NCBI RefSeq assembly: GCF_000739935.1
Contig: NZ_BBJU01000007.1
Location: 558,001 to 622,000, forward strand
DNA: 64,000 nt
Direction: 5' to 3'
Source: Agrobacterium rubi TR3 = NBRC 13261
Lineage (GTDB): Bacteria; Pseudomonadota; Alphaproteobacteria; Rhizobiales; Rhizobiaceae
Positions within the stretch are counted from its first letter, which is position 1. The number at the start of each line of letters is the position of its first letter. The notes beneath the pieces are model-generated. The model saw nothing but the letters and a program-made list of their open reading frames with translations, ran no database searches and was not told the origin of the DNA. The position numbers and the translations under genes are program-made. Shown in pieces: positions 9,579 through 18,991 of the stretch.

Positions 9579-9945
9579 CGGTTTCGGTCCTGTAAAGCCG
9601 TGATCTCCAAACGCATTTTCATCGATACTTTTGAAATAGCTTAAATATTACAGTAATTTAATATTACATCGTCTTCCGTTTTCGTACATTGACGCGTTAA
9701 GTGTTGGAAAGGGAATGATGGCTGCTGCGTCATCGGTCGACCTTTCCTGAATAACGTTTATTTAGGAAGTGCGGGCTAAGTATGATGACGCCGCTGGAGC
9801 GCTCCCGGCAGGACTATTACTAAAACTATACATGCAATTTGAAAGTCTACACGTTTAGCCAGCGGAGTTTCCAATCCCGTTTGCTGTGCGCGTTAGAAAG
9901 AACGTCTTCTGTCCATCGGCTCGAATGCCTTCAAAGGACTTCCGC
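9579..9945. other. Long A+T-rich leader upstream of the RND pump
   Basis: This 367-bp gap has much lower G+C near 9620-9670 than its surroundings. It contains a near-direct repeat (TTAAATATTACA at 9641-9652 and TTAATATTACA at 9658-9668), a promoter candidate (listed separately) and about 280 bases of leader before the adaptor gene. Two micro-ORFs (ATG 9716, 11 codons; ATG 9782, 13 codons) could be leader peptides, but their ribosome-binding sites are poor. Confidence 0.45.
9631..9659 (+). promoter_or_regulatory. Candidate sigma-70-type promoter for the RND operon
   Basis: TTGAAA at 9631-9636 and TAATTT at 9654-9659 are spaced 17 bp apart inside the A+T-rich island. The repeated TTAA(A)TATTACA motif overlaps the spacer and the -10, a position suited to a repressor. 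Visual call only. Confidence 0.4.
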
Positions 9946-11208
9946 ATGCGGTATATCATACCAGTCGCAGTCATCATTGCCATTTCCACATTGCTTTTCG
10001 TCAACCGCGATGCCGTGGAAGCCTATTTGCCGTCCTGGGCCAAGCCAACCTCGGCAACCACCCAGACGCAGGCTGCCGGTGAAGGCCAAGCCAGAAGTGG
10101 TGGGAAACACGGCGGCGGCGGCGGGGGGCAGGCAGGCGGGCGGCCATCGGCGGTGACGGTTGCGACGGCAAAAGCAGGGTCTCTGCCGGTCACACGCCAG
10201 ACGATCGGCGCTATCGTCCCCGTAGCATCTACGGCATTGACGAGCCCGATCTCAGGCATCGTTGCCAACATTCTGGTCAATGACGGTGCGGAGGTGAAGG
10301 CTGGCGACCTTCTGGTGCAGCTCGACGACCGCACGATCAAGGCGAACATAGAACGCGACGAAGCCGTTCTTTTGCGGGATCAGGCCATCCTGGAAGCGGC
10401 CCAGGCAACGCTTGCCCGCGTCGAATCGCTGAGCAAGCAGGGTGTCGATACGCAGCAACAGTTCAGCGATGCGAATGCGACGGTCAAACAGGCAAACGCC
10501 ACGCTGTCCGTCGACAGGTCGAACATCGCAGCCGACAATGTCACGCTGTCGCAAACGCAGATACGCGCGACCTTCGATGGCAAGTTGGGCGCCGTGCTCC
10601 TGTCACCGGGTGCCTATGTCGCGCCGGGTGGCGAGGTGGTCATGCTCACGCAGATGAAGCCGGTGCTGGCGGAGTTCGCCTTGCCGGAGCCCGATCTGGA
10701 CCTCGTGCGGGCCGCCATGACCAAGAAGATTCTGACCGCCGATGTCTTTTCCACCCAGGCGCAGCAGAAGGATGGTCAGGCAACAGGCTCAGGCGATATC
10801 ATCTTCATCGACAACACCGTCGATCAGGCATCCGGCACCTTCAAGCTTCGCATGCGCCTCGACAACGACCCCGAAACCTTCTGGCCAGGACAATCCCTGA
10901 AGGTCACCGTCAAAGCAGGTCAGATGGACAATCTGGTGACCGTTCCGCTCGTGGCCCTCCAACCGCAAGGCGGCGGCTTCGTCTGTTACGTCGTGCGCGA
11001 CGACAAAACGGTCGAGCAGCGGCAAGTCACGCTGGCGCTGACCAATGGCGATGTCGCAGGCATCTCGAAGGGTCTGGCGGACGGCGAAACAGTCGTGACG
11101 GAAGGGCAGGCATCCCTCATCAATGGCAGCCATGTCATCGTCAACCAGCCCAAGGACAAAGCCGACACGAAACCAGCCACGGCACCCGTGACGGGTGACG
11201 CGACATGA
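9946..11208 (+). CDS. RND efflux transporter periplasmic adaptor subunit
   Basis: Membrane-fusion protein that links an inner-membrane RND pump to an outer-membrane channel. From the ATG at 9946 (AGGA about 8 bases upstream) it is 420 residues. An N-terminal hydrophobic anchor (IIPVAVIIAISTLLFV) is followed by a low-complexity linker rich in Gly, including GGGGGGQAGGR. Then come the biotinyl-lipoyl half-motifs (TSPISGIVANILVNDGAEVKAG), an alpha-helical hairpin with coiled-coil character (about residues 125-195) and the beta-barrel domain. The family is the MdtA/AcrA type. Its stop overlaps the permease start as ATGA, so the two are translationally coupled. No outer-membrane factor is encoded nearby, so a TolC-like protein elsewhere is presumably shared. 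Confidence 0.93.
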   Translation: MRYIIPVAVIIAISTLLFVNRDAVEAYLPSWAKPTSATTQTQAAGEGQARSGGKHGGGGGGQAGGRPSAVTVATAKAGSLPVTRQTIGAIVPVASTALTSPISGIVANILVNDGAEVKAGDLLVQLDDRTIKANIERDEAVLLRDQAILEAAQATLARVESLSKQGVDTQQQFSDANATVKQANATLSVDRSNIAADNVTLSQTQIRATFDGKLGAVLLSPGAYVAPGGEVVMLTQMKPVLAEFALPEPDLDLVRAAMTKKILTADVFSTQAQQKDGQATGSGDIIFIDNTVDQASGTFKLRMRLDNDPETFWPGQSLKVTVKAGQMDNLVTVPLVALQPQGGGFVCYVVRDDKTVEQRQVTLALTNGDVAGISKGLADGETVVTEGQASLINGSHVIVNQPKDKADTKPATAPVTGDAT

Positions 11209-14200
11209 ATATCTCTGAAATCTTCATTCGTCGTCCGGTCGCCACGATCCTGCTCATCATGGGAGTTCTGATTGGCGGTGTCGCAGCCTATAAAAACCTG
11301 CCCGTCGCGGCACTCCCACAAGCGGATTTCCCGACCATCAACGTTTCGGCACAGCTGGCCGGTGCCGCACCCGACACGATGGCGAGCTCGGTGGCCACGC
11401 CGCTCATCAAGCAGTTCGAAACCATCGCCGGTATCGATACGATCACCGCAAGCTCGTCGCTCGGCAACACCCAGATCACCATCCAGTTTAACCTGTCGCG
11501 TAACATCGATGCGGCGGCGGCTGACGTTCAGGCGGCCATCGCCCGTACGCAGCGGCAATTGCCCGATAACATGACCTCGCCCCCCAGTTATCGCAAGTCC
11601 AACCCCGCAGATGCCGCCGTCATCATTCTGGCGCTGACAAGCGACGCGGCTGATCTGACGAAGATGGATGATATCGCGGAGAACATCATTTCTCCCGCGC
11701 TTTCGACCATTTCTGGTGTGGCACAGGCGCAGGTCTACGGCGCGAAAACCTATGCCGTGCGTGTCGAGGTCGATCCGACCAAACTGGCGAACCGTGGCTT
11801 GTCGCTCAACGATGTCTCCAACACGCTTGCTGCATCCAACGACCAGTCGCCGGTCGGAACGTTGCAGAACAGCTCGCAGGCGCTGACCATTGATGCCACC
11901 ACCCAGCGCACCGATGCGGCCTCCTTTCGCACGTTGATCATTGCCAGACCCAACGGTCGCATCGTGCGGCTGGAAGATGTGGCAACCGTCAAGGATAGCG
12001 TCGAGGTGGTCAATCAGGGCAGTTGGCTGGATGGCACGCCGGCAATCGTGCTGGCCGTTCAACGCCAGCCAGGCGCCAATACGGTGGCCGTGGTCGATTC
12101 GATCAAGGCCAAATTGCCGGAGTTGCAGAAAAGCCTGCCTGCCAACATGCACATCAACGTCGTCAACGATGCCTCGGTGTCCATCCGCGCGGCGGTGGAC
12201 GATGTCGAGGTGACGCTGATGATCACGCTCGGCCTCGTCATTCTCGTCATCTACCTCTTTCTGCGCCAGGTCTGGGCCACCTTCATTCCCGGCCTTGCCG
12301 TGCCTCTGTCATTGGTCGCCACACTGGGCGCCATGTATGCGCTCGGCTTTTCCATCGACAACATTTCTCTTCTCGGATTGACGCTTTCAGTCGGTCTGGT
12401 GGTGGATGATGCCATCGTCATGCTCGAAAATATCGTGCGCAAGGTGGAAGAGGGCATGCCGCCTTTCCAGGCGGCTATCGAAGGCGCCAGCGAAGTCACA
12501 GGCACCATCATCTCCATGTCGATTTCACTCGTCGCTGTCTTCCTGCCCATCCTATTGATGGGTGGCATCGTCGGGCGCGTGCTCAATGAATTCGGCGTGG
12601 TCGTCACACTCGCCATTCTGTCGTCGGCTGTCGTCTCGCTCACCGTCACCCCTATGCTTGCCGCCCGCCTGCCGCACAAGCCAGAGGAGAAGGACAGAAA
12701 ACCGACACTGTTCGACCGGGCAACCGCCGCCTATGGCAGGTCCGTCGGCTGGTGCTTGAAACATCGCTTTATCATCATGGTGATGTTCGTGCTGACGCTC
12801 GTCGGCTCTGGCTGGATGTTTACCAGCCTCGCGCGCAGCTTCTTCCCCACCGAAGATATTGGCTTGCTGACCGTCTCCACGCAGGCACGGCAGGATATTT
12901 CCTACCAAGCCATGAGCGCGCTTCAGGCCCAGGCCGCCGCCATCGTGTCGGCCGATCCGGCCGTTGCCCATGTCACCTCCACGCTTGGTGCCGGCCCAGG
13001 CGGCTCGGCATTGAACGCAGGCTCTCTCCTCGTTCAGCTCAAGCCCTTCGAACAGCGGCCGGTGCTGGATGTGACGCTCAACTCGCTCAGACATTCGCTG
13101 TCGGGCATTGCGGGTCTCAAGACGTTCATCACGCCGCAGCAGAGCCTGCGTTTTGGTGGTCGCAACTCGCAGAGCATGTATCAGGTCGTCTTGCAGTCGA
13201 TCGATGCCAAGCTCGCCCGCCAATGGTCGAAAACCCTGGGCGATGCCATGCGTGCCGATGGCAGCTATTTCGTCGATGTCGCATCCGACTTGCAGGACAA
13301 CGCGCTTCAGGCGCATCTCACCATCGACAATGACCGGGCCAATACGCTCGGCGTTACCTCACAGTCGCTGCGCCAGACGCTGGAGGCGGCGTTCGGCAGC
13401 TATCAGGCCGCGCAAATCCAGGCCACCGGCAACAGCTACGATGTCATTCTGGAATACGACCAGTCGATGCAATGGAACGAGCAGACGCTCGGCGCGCTGC
13501 GGGTCGGTTCCAGTTCCGGCGCGCTCGTTCCGCTTGCCAGTTTCGCGACGATCACCCGTGCGGCCGGACCTGTCACGGTCAACCAGACGGGACAGCTAAC
13601 CTCCGTGACGCTATCCTTCAACCTGCCAGCAGGCGTGTCCCTCGGCTCGGCCACCGCGCGTATTGATGAGCTGAAACAGCAGATACAGGTACCATCGACT
13701 GTCACCACCAATCTTGCCGGTGCCGCGCAAATCTTCAAGCAGACCAGCGATAGCACCGGCCTGCTGATCGGCGCTGCGATCCTGACGATCTACATCGTGC
13801 TCGGCGTGTTCTATGAAAGCTTCCTGCACCCGCTCACCATCTTGTCCGGCCTACCGTCTGCTGCCTTCGGCGCGTTGCTGACGTTGAAGCTCTTCGGCTT
13901 CGACCTGTCGATCATCGCCTTGATCGGGCTTTTGATGCTGATCGGTATCGTCAAGAAGAACGCCATCATGATGATCGATGTTGCACTGACCTTGCAGCGC
14001 GAGGAGCATATGCCGACGCTGGAGGCCATTCACGAGGCTGCCGTGCGCCGCCTGCGACCCATCATGATGACGACCTTTTGCGCATTGTTCGGCGCGCTGC
14101 CCATCGCGGTCGGCACCGGTGCGAGCTCGGAATTGCGCCAACCGCTCGGCATCGCCGTGGTGGGCGGCCTCATCGTCAGCCAGATCCTGACGCTGTTCAT

Positions 14201-14303
14201 GACGCCGGTGATTTTCGTGGAAATCGAGCGGCTCTCGGATTTCATCAAGTCGTTCTGGAAGAAAGGCCACCACGAGCCGGTTGCGCATCCATCGCAGCCG
14301 TAA
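11205..14303 (+). CDS. RND-family multidrug efflux permease (MdtB/MdtC/AcrB-like)
   Basis: Proton-driven inner-membrane pump, 1032 residues, the usual size. Twelve transmembrane helices with two large periplasmic loops are readable: the first helix starts at RPVATILLIMGVLIGG and the second half repeats near residue 525. The proton-relay aspartates are present as the pair D401-D402 (GLVVDDAIVMLEN), and the partner lysine lies in IVKKNAIMMID (K917/K918). The sequence is closest in feel to MdtB/MdtC-type pumps. It overlaps the adaptor gene by 4 bases. Substrate cannot be predicted; drugs, bile-like compounds or plant phenolics are all possible. Confidence 0.95.
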   Translation: MNISEIFIRRPVATILLIMGVLIGGVAAYKNLPVAALPQADFPTINVSAQLAGAAPDTMASSVATPLIKQFETIAGIDTITASSSLGNTQITIQFNLSRNIDAAAADVQAAIARTQRQLPDNMTSPPSYRKSNPADAAVIILALTSDAADLTKMDDIAENIISPALSTISGVAQAQVYGAKTYAVRVEVDPTKLANRGLSLNDVSNTLAASNDQSPVGTLQNSSQALTIDATTQRTDAASFRTLIIARPNGRIVRLEDVATVKDSVEVVNQGSWLDGTPAIVLAVQRQPGANTVAVVDSIKAKLPELQKSLPANMHINVVNDASVSIRAAVDDVEVTLMITLGLVILVIYLFLRQVWATFIPGLAVPLSLVATLGAMYALGFSIDNISLLGLTLSVGLVVDDAIVMLENIVRKVEEGMPPFQAAIEGASEVTGTIISMSISLVAVFLPILLMGGIVGRVLNEFGVVVTLAILSSAVVSLTVTPMLAARLPHKPEEKDRKPTLFDRATAAYGRSVGWCLKHRFIIMVMFVLTLVGSGWMFTSLARSFFPTEDIGLLTVSTQARQDISYQAMSALQAQAAAIVSADPAVAHVTSTLGAGPGGSALNAGSLLVQLKPFEQRPVLDVTLNSLRHSLSGIAGLKTFITPQQSLRFGGRNSQSMYQVVLQSIDAKLARQWSKTLGDAMRADGSYFVDVASDLQDNALQAHLTIDNDRANTLGVTSQSLRQTLEAAFGSYQAAQIQATGNSYDVILEYDQSMQWNEQTLGALRVGSSSGALVPLASFATITRAAGPVTVNQTGQLTSVTLSFNLPAGVSLGSATARIDELKQQIQVPSTVTTNLAGAAQIFKQTSDSTGLLIGAAILTIYIVLGVFYESFLHPLTILSGLPSAAFGALLTLKLFGFDLSIIALIGLLMLIGIVKKNAIMMIDVALTLQREEHMPTLEAIHEAAVRRLRPIMMTTFCALFGALPIAVGTGASSELRQPLGIAVVGGLIVSQILTLFMTPVIFVEIERLSDFIKSFWKKGHHEPVAHPSQP

Positions 14304-14406
14304 CCGGCCAAAGTCCCTTTGCATGATAAATTTGCGCAACATGCTAATTTGTGCGAGAGTGGGTCTTCGATGCAACACGGCCATAGTTCCGGGAAAGAAG
14401 AACGAC

Positions 14407-16134
14407 ATGGCATTGCATGATTTCTCGCCTGTTCCATTGACGTCCCTATCTAAGCTGACCGATGCCATGGCGCGCATCGTTCGTGCCAGAAGCTGGGACG
14501 ACGTGACGGAAACGATCCGTACCTCCGCGCGCTTTCTAATAGGCTGCGAGGGCATTGCCATCATTCGCCGCGATGGTGATCTCTGCCACTATGTGGAAGA
14601 AGACGCCATTGGCCCGCTGTGGAAGGGCAAGAGCTTCCCGATGATGGCCTGCGTCAGCGGTTGGGCCATGCTCAACCGGCAGACCACGGTCATTTGCGAT
14701 ATTTCCAAAGACGACCGCGTTCCCTATGAGCTTTACGAGGGCACCTTCGTCAAGGCCTTGGCCATGGCGCCGGTGGGCGCCGAAAACCCCGTTGGCGTGA
14801 TCGCCGCCTACTGGGCGCAGACCTATGAGCCGAGCCAGTGGGAAATCGAGACGCTGGAAGCTTTGGCCAGTGCAGCAGCCTCCGCGTTCGAAACCATCGA
14901 ACTGATCGGCTCCTTGTCGAGCGACCTTGCGCAGTCGCGCCGCTTCTCATCACAGGCCAGCGAAGGGCAGGGCGATTTTTCCGCTGATATCGCCCGCGTC
15001 GCCGCCATCGCTGCGGTTCCCACCATTCTGGACGTGGTGCTGCGCATGACGGGCATGGGCTTTGCCGCCGTGGCAAGGGTCACCGAAGACAGATGGATCA
15101 CCTGCCATGCACTGGATCATGTCGGCTTTGGCCTGAAACCGGGCGACGAACTGCCGGTCGAAAGCACGCTCTGCAACGAAATCCGTGACCATCGCGAAAC
15201 GATCGTCTTCGACGATGCGGCAGAAGATCCTGTCTACCGCGACCACCACACGCCACGTGTCTACGGATTGCGCAGTTATATTTCCGAGCCGATCATCCTG
15301 TCGAACGGCCAGTTCTTCGGAACGCTCTGCGCCATCGATCCCAACCCGGCAAAGATCAAGAACCCGCAGGTTCTCGGCACCTTCAAGCTTTTTGCAGAAC
15401 TCATCGGCCAGCATCTGGATTCCGGCGAGCGTCTGAAAGTCGCGCAGGACATGCTGGAGCGTGAGCGCACGGTTGCCGAACTGCGCGAGCAGTTCATCGC
15501 CGTGCTGGGCCACGATCTGCGCAATCCCATTGCAGCGGTCGATGCGGGAACGTCTCGCCTGTTGAAGGAAGGCTGGACCGAACGCAGCCCTCTGGTTCTC
15601 AACCTCATGAAAGCCAGCATTGCCCGCATGGGCGGTCTGGTGGACAATGTCATGGACCTTGCCCGCGCACGGCTTGGCGGTGGCATCTCGCTGGAACTGT
15701 TCGAGGACGATCTGAGCACGACGCTGTTCCATGTCGTGGATGAATTGCGAGTCGCTCATCCCGCCCGCAGCATCGACGTCAATCTTGATATTCCCGTCCC
15801 CGTGCTGGTCGATCGTTTCCGCATGGCGCAAATGCTGTCCAACCTGGTGTCGAACGCGCTCACCCATGGCACCGATGTCGGTGCCGTCAGGATCGATGGC
15901 GCCATCGCGCAGGGGCACCTCACCATCAGCGTCAGCAACCAGGGCAAGCCAATCGCACCGGATATGCTGGAAAGGCTGTTTCAACCCTTCAGACGCGGCG
16001 ATATGCGTCCAGGCATGAAGGGTCTCGGCCTTGGCCTTTACATTGCCTCGGAGATTGCCAAAGCGCACAATGGCAAGATCGATGTCCACTCCGACGCTGA
16101 TGAGACGCGTTTCACGTTCTCCATGCCCACCTGA
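14407..16134 (+). CDS. GAF-GAF sensor histidine kinase
   Basis: A 575-residue cytoplasmic-looking kinase with no transmembrane segment. Two GAF-like domains (about residues 15-170 and 205-340) are followed by a coiled linker, a dimerisation/phosphoacceptor helix with LGHDLRNPIAAV (phosphoacceptor H369) and an ATPase domain with NLVSNALTHG (N-box) and GLGLGLYIA (G-box). No receiver domain or neighbouring response regulator is present. GAF domains bind small molecules, chromophores or haem; I do not see the chromophore cysteine context of phytochromes. I chose the ATG at 14407, 103 bp after the RND stop; an upstream in-frame ATG (14323) would add an unlikely leader. The shared direction suggests it might sense what the pump exports, which is inference. 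Confidence 0.85.
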   Translation: MALHDFSPVPLTSLSKLTDAMARIVRARSWDDVTETIRTSARFLIGCEGIAIIRRDGDLCHYVEEDAIGPLWKGKSFPMMACVSGWAMLNRQTTVICDISKDDRVPYELYEGTFVKALAMAPVGAENPVGVIAAYWAQTYEPSQWEIETLEALASAAASAFETIELIGSLSSDLAQSRRFSSQASEGQGDFSADIARVAAIAAVPTILDVVLRMTGMGFAAVARVTEDRWITCHALDHVGFGLKPGDELPVESTLCNEIRDHRETIVFDDAAEDPVYRDHHTPRVYGLRSYISEPIILSNGQFFGTLCAIDPNPAKIKNPQVLGTFKLFAELIGQHLDSGERLKVAQDMLERERTVAELREQFIAVLGHDLRNPIAAVDAGTSRLLKEGWTERSPLVLNLMKASIARMGGLVDNVMDLARARLGGGISLELFEDDLSTTLFHVVDELRVAHPARSIDVNLDIPVPVLVDRFRMAQMLSNLVSNALTHGTDVGAVRIDGAIAQGHLTISVSNQGKPIAPDMLERLFQPFRRGDMRPGMKGLGLGLYIASEIAKAHNGKIDVHSDADETRFTFSMPT

Positions 16135-16255
16135 ATGATTCTCGATGAGTGATCGAAAAAACTGCGCTGGAATCACCAGATGCAGTCGCAAGAGATTCGA
16201 TTTTTTAGAAAGTTAGACGCGGTGCGCACTGTCGTTACGACGACGACAACCATAG

Positions 16256-16284
16256 GCAAAAGTAAGGTTCTCATGTCAGAACCT
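16256..16284 (-). terminator. Terminator downstream of tRNA-Gly
   Basis: On the minus strand, AGGTTCT and AGAACCT form a 7-bp stem with a 6-nt loop (stem at 16265-16284), followed by TACTTTTG. It lies about 30 bases after the tRNA 3' end. Confidence 0.6.
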
Positions 16285-16312
16285 GTGGTCAATTTTCATG
16301 GTAAGGGAAAAT

Positions 16313-16387
16313 TGGAGCGGGCGAAGGGATTTGAACCCTCGACCCCAACCTTGGCAAGGTTGTGCTCTACCCCTGAGCTACACCCGC
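16313..16387 (-). tRNA. tRNA-Gly (anticodon GCC)
   Basis: A 75-nt cloverleaf on the minus strand with CCA encoded. The acceptor stem is GCGGGTG/CGCCCGC, the D-arm begins TAGCTCAGGGGTAGAGC, the anticodon stem-loop CCTTGCCAAGG presents GCC in TTGCCAA, and the T-arm contains GGTTCAAATCC. The GCC anticodon reads GGC and GGU glycine codons. A strong promoter lies upstream and a small terminator downstream, so it is a single-gene transcript. No integrase or duplicated 3' end is seen beside it. Confidence 0.97.
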
Positions 16388-16450
16388 TCAAATCCGCTGG
16401 TTCGGGGTAGATCGCTGAACCGCGGGTCGCTGCGTTGCGGCGACGAGGGC

Positions 16451-16479
16451 TATATCGCTCAACCGCTTTTTAAATGCAA
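16451..16479 (-). promoter_or_regulatory. Promoter of tRNA-Gly
   Basis: Read on the minus strand, TTGCAT (16474-16479) and GATATA (16451-16456) are separated by exactly 17 bp, upstream of the tRNA with a leader of roughly 55-60 bases. A very A+T-rich stretch further upstream (16480-16580) could act as an UP element. Confidence 0.65.
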
Positions 16480-16644
16480 CAGGGAAATGACAAAAACACT
16501 CAGAAAAATTCCAAAAAGCATACAAGTTACGGAAAACATTGAGTATTTTTGATGATTAAATTCCAAAGGTGATTGCAAAACCCATCTTGAGCGCCTAATG
16601 ACGATATCATCGAACACTGGGAACGATGACGCGAAAGGGCAGAC

Positions 16645-17154
16645 ATGACGGAGCAATCCCCGAAAACGGCGCAGGACCTTTTTGCCTTGCTGGACAGTCT
16701 CGGCATCGAACACAAAACGATGGAGCATGAGCCCGTCTTTACGGTTGCCGAGTCGGAATCGCTGCGCGACCGCATTCCTGGCGGCCATACCAAGAACCTT
16801 TTCGTGAAGGACAAGAAGGATCAGTATTTCGTCCTGACAGTCGAAGAAAACGCCGTCGTGGATTTGAAGACGGTTCATAAGACCATTGATGCTTCCAGCC
16901 GGGTGTCGTTTGGCAAGCCGGAAAAGATGTTGGAATATCTCGGCGTCGTCCCGGGTTCCGTCACCGTCTTCGGTGCCATCAACGATACGGATCACAACGT
17001 CACCTTCGTTCTCGACAGCGAGCTGATGAAACATGATCTCATCAACGGCCACCCGCTGTCCAACGATGCGACGACGACGATCGGTCGCGATGACCTTGTT
17101 CGCTTTCTGGAGGCGACGGGTCACACGCCGCTCATCTTGAAAGTGACGGAATAA
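16645..17154 (+). CDS. Prolyl-tRNA editing protein (ProX/YbaK superfamily)
   Basis: A 169-residue free-standing deacylase-like protein of the YbaK/ProRS-INS superfamily, the type called 'prolyl-tRNA synthetase associated domain-containing protein'. Relatives hydrolyse Ala-tRNA(Pro) mischarged by ProRS and so guard translation fidelity. Visible features are HEPVFTVAESE (about residues 28-38), GGHTKNLFVKDKK with the conserved Lys near residue 50, and the C-terminal PLSNDATTTIGRDDLVRFLE. AAGGGCAG precedes the ATG by about 6 bases. It is divergent from tRNA-Gly and 54 bp upstream of the thioredoxin-like gene. Ala-tRNA(Pro) is the best-supported substrate guess, not shown by sequence alone. Confidence 0.88.
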   Translation: MTEQSPKTAQDLFALLDSLGIEHKTMEHEPVFTVAESESLRDRIPGGHTKNLFVKDKKDQYFVLTVEENAVVDLKTVHKTIDASSRVSFGKPEKMLEYLGVVPGSVTVFGAINDTDHNVTFVLDSELMKHDLINGHPLSNDATTTIGRDDLVRFLEATGHTPLILKVTE

Positions 17155-17208
17155 AGTACGATCTTTGCGCCAGACCAGCGACACATGCAAAATGAACGGA
17201 GACCAGAC

Positions 17209-18186
17209 ATGAGCGGTACGAACAACCCCTACGGAACGTCCATGGGCGGACAGATGACCGGCTCCGTGCAATATGCAAATGCGCCGACGACTGCGGAAGC
17301 CCCAGCCGGTGGCTACATCAAGGATACGACCACCGCCGCCTTCTCCAAGGATGTGATGGAGGAATCGCGCCGCCAGCCGGTTCTGGTCGATTTCTGGGCG
17401 CCATGGTGCGGCCCGTGCAAACAGCTGACGCCGGTGCTGGAAAAGGTCGTCAACGAGGCAGGCGGACGCGTCAAACTCGTCAAGCTCAACATCGATGATC
17501 ATCCCTCCATTCCCGGCCAGCTCGGCATCCAGTCCATTCCGGCCATTGTCGCGTTTCAGGATGGCCGTCCCGTGGACGGTTTCATGGGCGCGGTGCCAGA
17601 AAGCCAGATCAAGGAATTCATCGACAAGATCGCTGGCCCTGCTGGCAATGATCCGCAGGCCGAGATCGATGCCGCTCTGGCCGAGGCCAAACAGCTTTTC
17701 GCCGATGGTGATCATCAGGGTGCCGCGCAGCTCTTCGGCTTCGTCATGCAGGTGGACCCGGAAAATCCGCAGGCCGTTGCCGGTATCGCCGAATGCATGA
17801 TTGCCGTTGGCGATTATCCGCGCGCCAGCGATCTGCTGGGCGCATTGTCCGATGAGCTGCGTGCCGATGCCGCCGTTCAGGCCGCCTTGAAGAAGCTTGC
17901 CCAATATGAAGAGGCGAAAGCGCTGGGCGATCCCACAGCGCTGGAGCGTGAGCTGGCGGCCAATCCCGACAATCACGAGGCACGCATGAAGCTGGCCAAA
18001 ATCCTCAATGCGCAAGGCAGACGCGACGAAGCGGCTGAACAGCTGCTGACCGTCATGCGCAAGGATCGCACCTTCGAAGACGATGGCGCCCGCAAGCAAC
18101 TGGTCGAGTTTTTCGAAAGCTGGGGCTTCAAGGACCCGGCCTCGGTAACAGGCCGTCGAAAACTGTCCTCGATCCTGTTTTCCTGA
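17209..18186 (+). CDS. Thioredoxin-TPR co-chaperone (CnoX/YbbN-like)
   Basis: A 325-residue protein with a thioredoxin fold at about residues 38-145 and tetratricopeptide-type helices in the C-terminal half (about 160-315). The redox motif is intact (APWCGPCKQ, cysteines 67 and 70), unlike E. coli CnoX, which has SxxC. Alphaproteobacterial CnoX is known to keep an active pair. Such proteins hold unfolding proteins under oxidative stress and hand them to chaperones. The ATG at 17209 follows CGGAGA and is preferred over 17185. The LON-domain gene and Trm112 follow on the same strand after 121 bp, an arrangement I recall from other rhizobia. Confidence 0.88.
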   Translation: MSGTNNPYGTSMGGQMTGSVQYANAPTTAEAPAGGYIKDTTTAAFSKDVMEESRRQPVLVDFWAPWCGPCKQLTPVLEKVVNEAGGRVKLVKLNIDDHPSIPGQLGIQSIPAIVAFQDGRPVDGFMGAVPESQIKEFIDKIAGPAGNDPQAEIDAALAEAKQLFADGDHQGAAQLFGFVMQVDPENPQAVAGIAECMIAVGDYPRASDLLGALSDELRADAAVQAALKKLAQYEEAKALGDPTALERELAANPDNHEARMKLAKILNAQGRRDEAAEQLLTVMRKDRTFEDDGARKQLVEFFESWGFKDPASVTGRRKLSSILFS

Positions 18187-18307
18187 CGGCTCGCCTTGCG
18201 GTGCAGGCACGCGGCACACATCTATAGAGGGTATCTGCGAAGTCTGGCAGTCCCGACGGCAGAATAGAGCCGGGCCTGCCAGACGTCTCGAAATTGAGGA
18301 CATTTCC

Positions 18308-18979
18308 ATGCAAGTCGGTAATGCGAGATATTTGAAGACCACCGATCTACCGGATGTGGTACCCGTGTTTCCGCTTCCTGGCGCGCTTCTCCTGCCGGAA
18401 GGGCAGCTTCCCCTCAATATTTTCGAGCCGCGCTATCTGGCGATGATCGATGCCGCGCTTGCCGGACATCGGCTGATCGGCATGGTCCAACCGTCGCTCA
18501 CCTCGCTGGATGGCGGTGCCGATGCAGGTCAGCTGAGCCAGATTGGCTGCCTTGGCCGCATCACCTCGTTTTCGGAAACGGGCGATGGTCGCTACATGAT
18601 TTCATTGAGCGGCATTTGCCGTTTCCGCTTGCTGGAAGAGGCGACGGCTGGCAAGCCCTACCGCAGCTTCAGACATGCCCCGTTCATCGCCGATCTCTCG
18701 GGCGAAAGCGATGAAGAGGCCGTCGATCGCGAAAACCTCCTGCGGGTGTTCCGAGCATTTCTGGATGCCAACCAGCTCGAAGCCGACTGGGAAAGCGTGG
18801 AGCGCGCCGGAAATCGCGTTCTGGTCAACTCGCTCTCGATGATGTCGCCCTTCGGTGCCGCTGAAAAACAGGCGCTGCTCGAAGCACCGGATCTCAAATC
18901 GCGGGCTGATACGCTGATCGCGATCACCGAAATCTTGCTGGCCCAGGGTGATACCCCCAGCGGCACGACATTGCAGTAA
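18308..18979 (+). CDS. LON substrate-binding-domain protein
   Basis: A 223-residue stand-alone LON N-terminal domain (PF02190-type), without the ATPase or protease parts of Lon. Recognisable blocks are VFPLPGALLLPEGQLPLNIF (about 20-39), EPRYLAMIDAAL (40-51) and GCLGRITSFSETGDGRY. The stand-alone form is widespread and of unknown function, though often annotated 'peptidase S16'; no catalytic Ser-Lys dyad is present. GAGGACATTTCC precedes the ATG. It is 12 bp upstream of Trm112, so the two are translated together. Confidence 0.88.
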   Translation: MQVGNARYLKTTDLPDVVPVFPLPGALLLPEGQLPLNIFEPRYLAMIDAALAGHRLIGMVQPSLTSLDGGADAGQLSQIGCLGRITSFSETGDGRYMISLSGICRFRLLEEATAGKPYRSFRHAPFIADLSGESDEEAVDRENLLRVFRAFLDANQLEADWESVERAGNRVLVNSLSMMSPFGAAEKQALLEAPDLKSRADTLIAITEILLAQGDTPSGTTLQ

Positions 18980-18991
18980 AGGGCCGGGCGA

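Noticed and set aside
16313-16387. Integration hot spot at tRNA-Gly
   Set aside because: No integrase, no duplicated tRNA 3' end and no composition change beside the tRNA.
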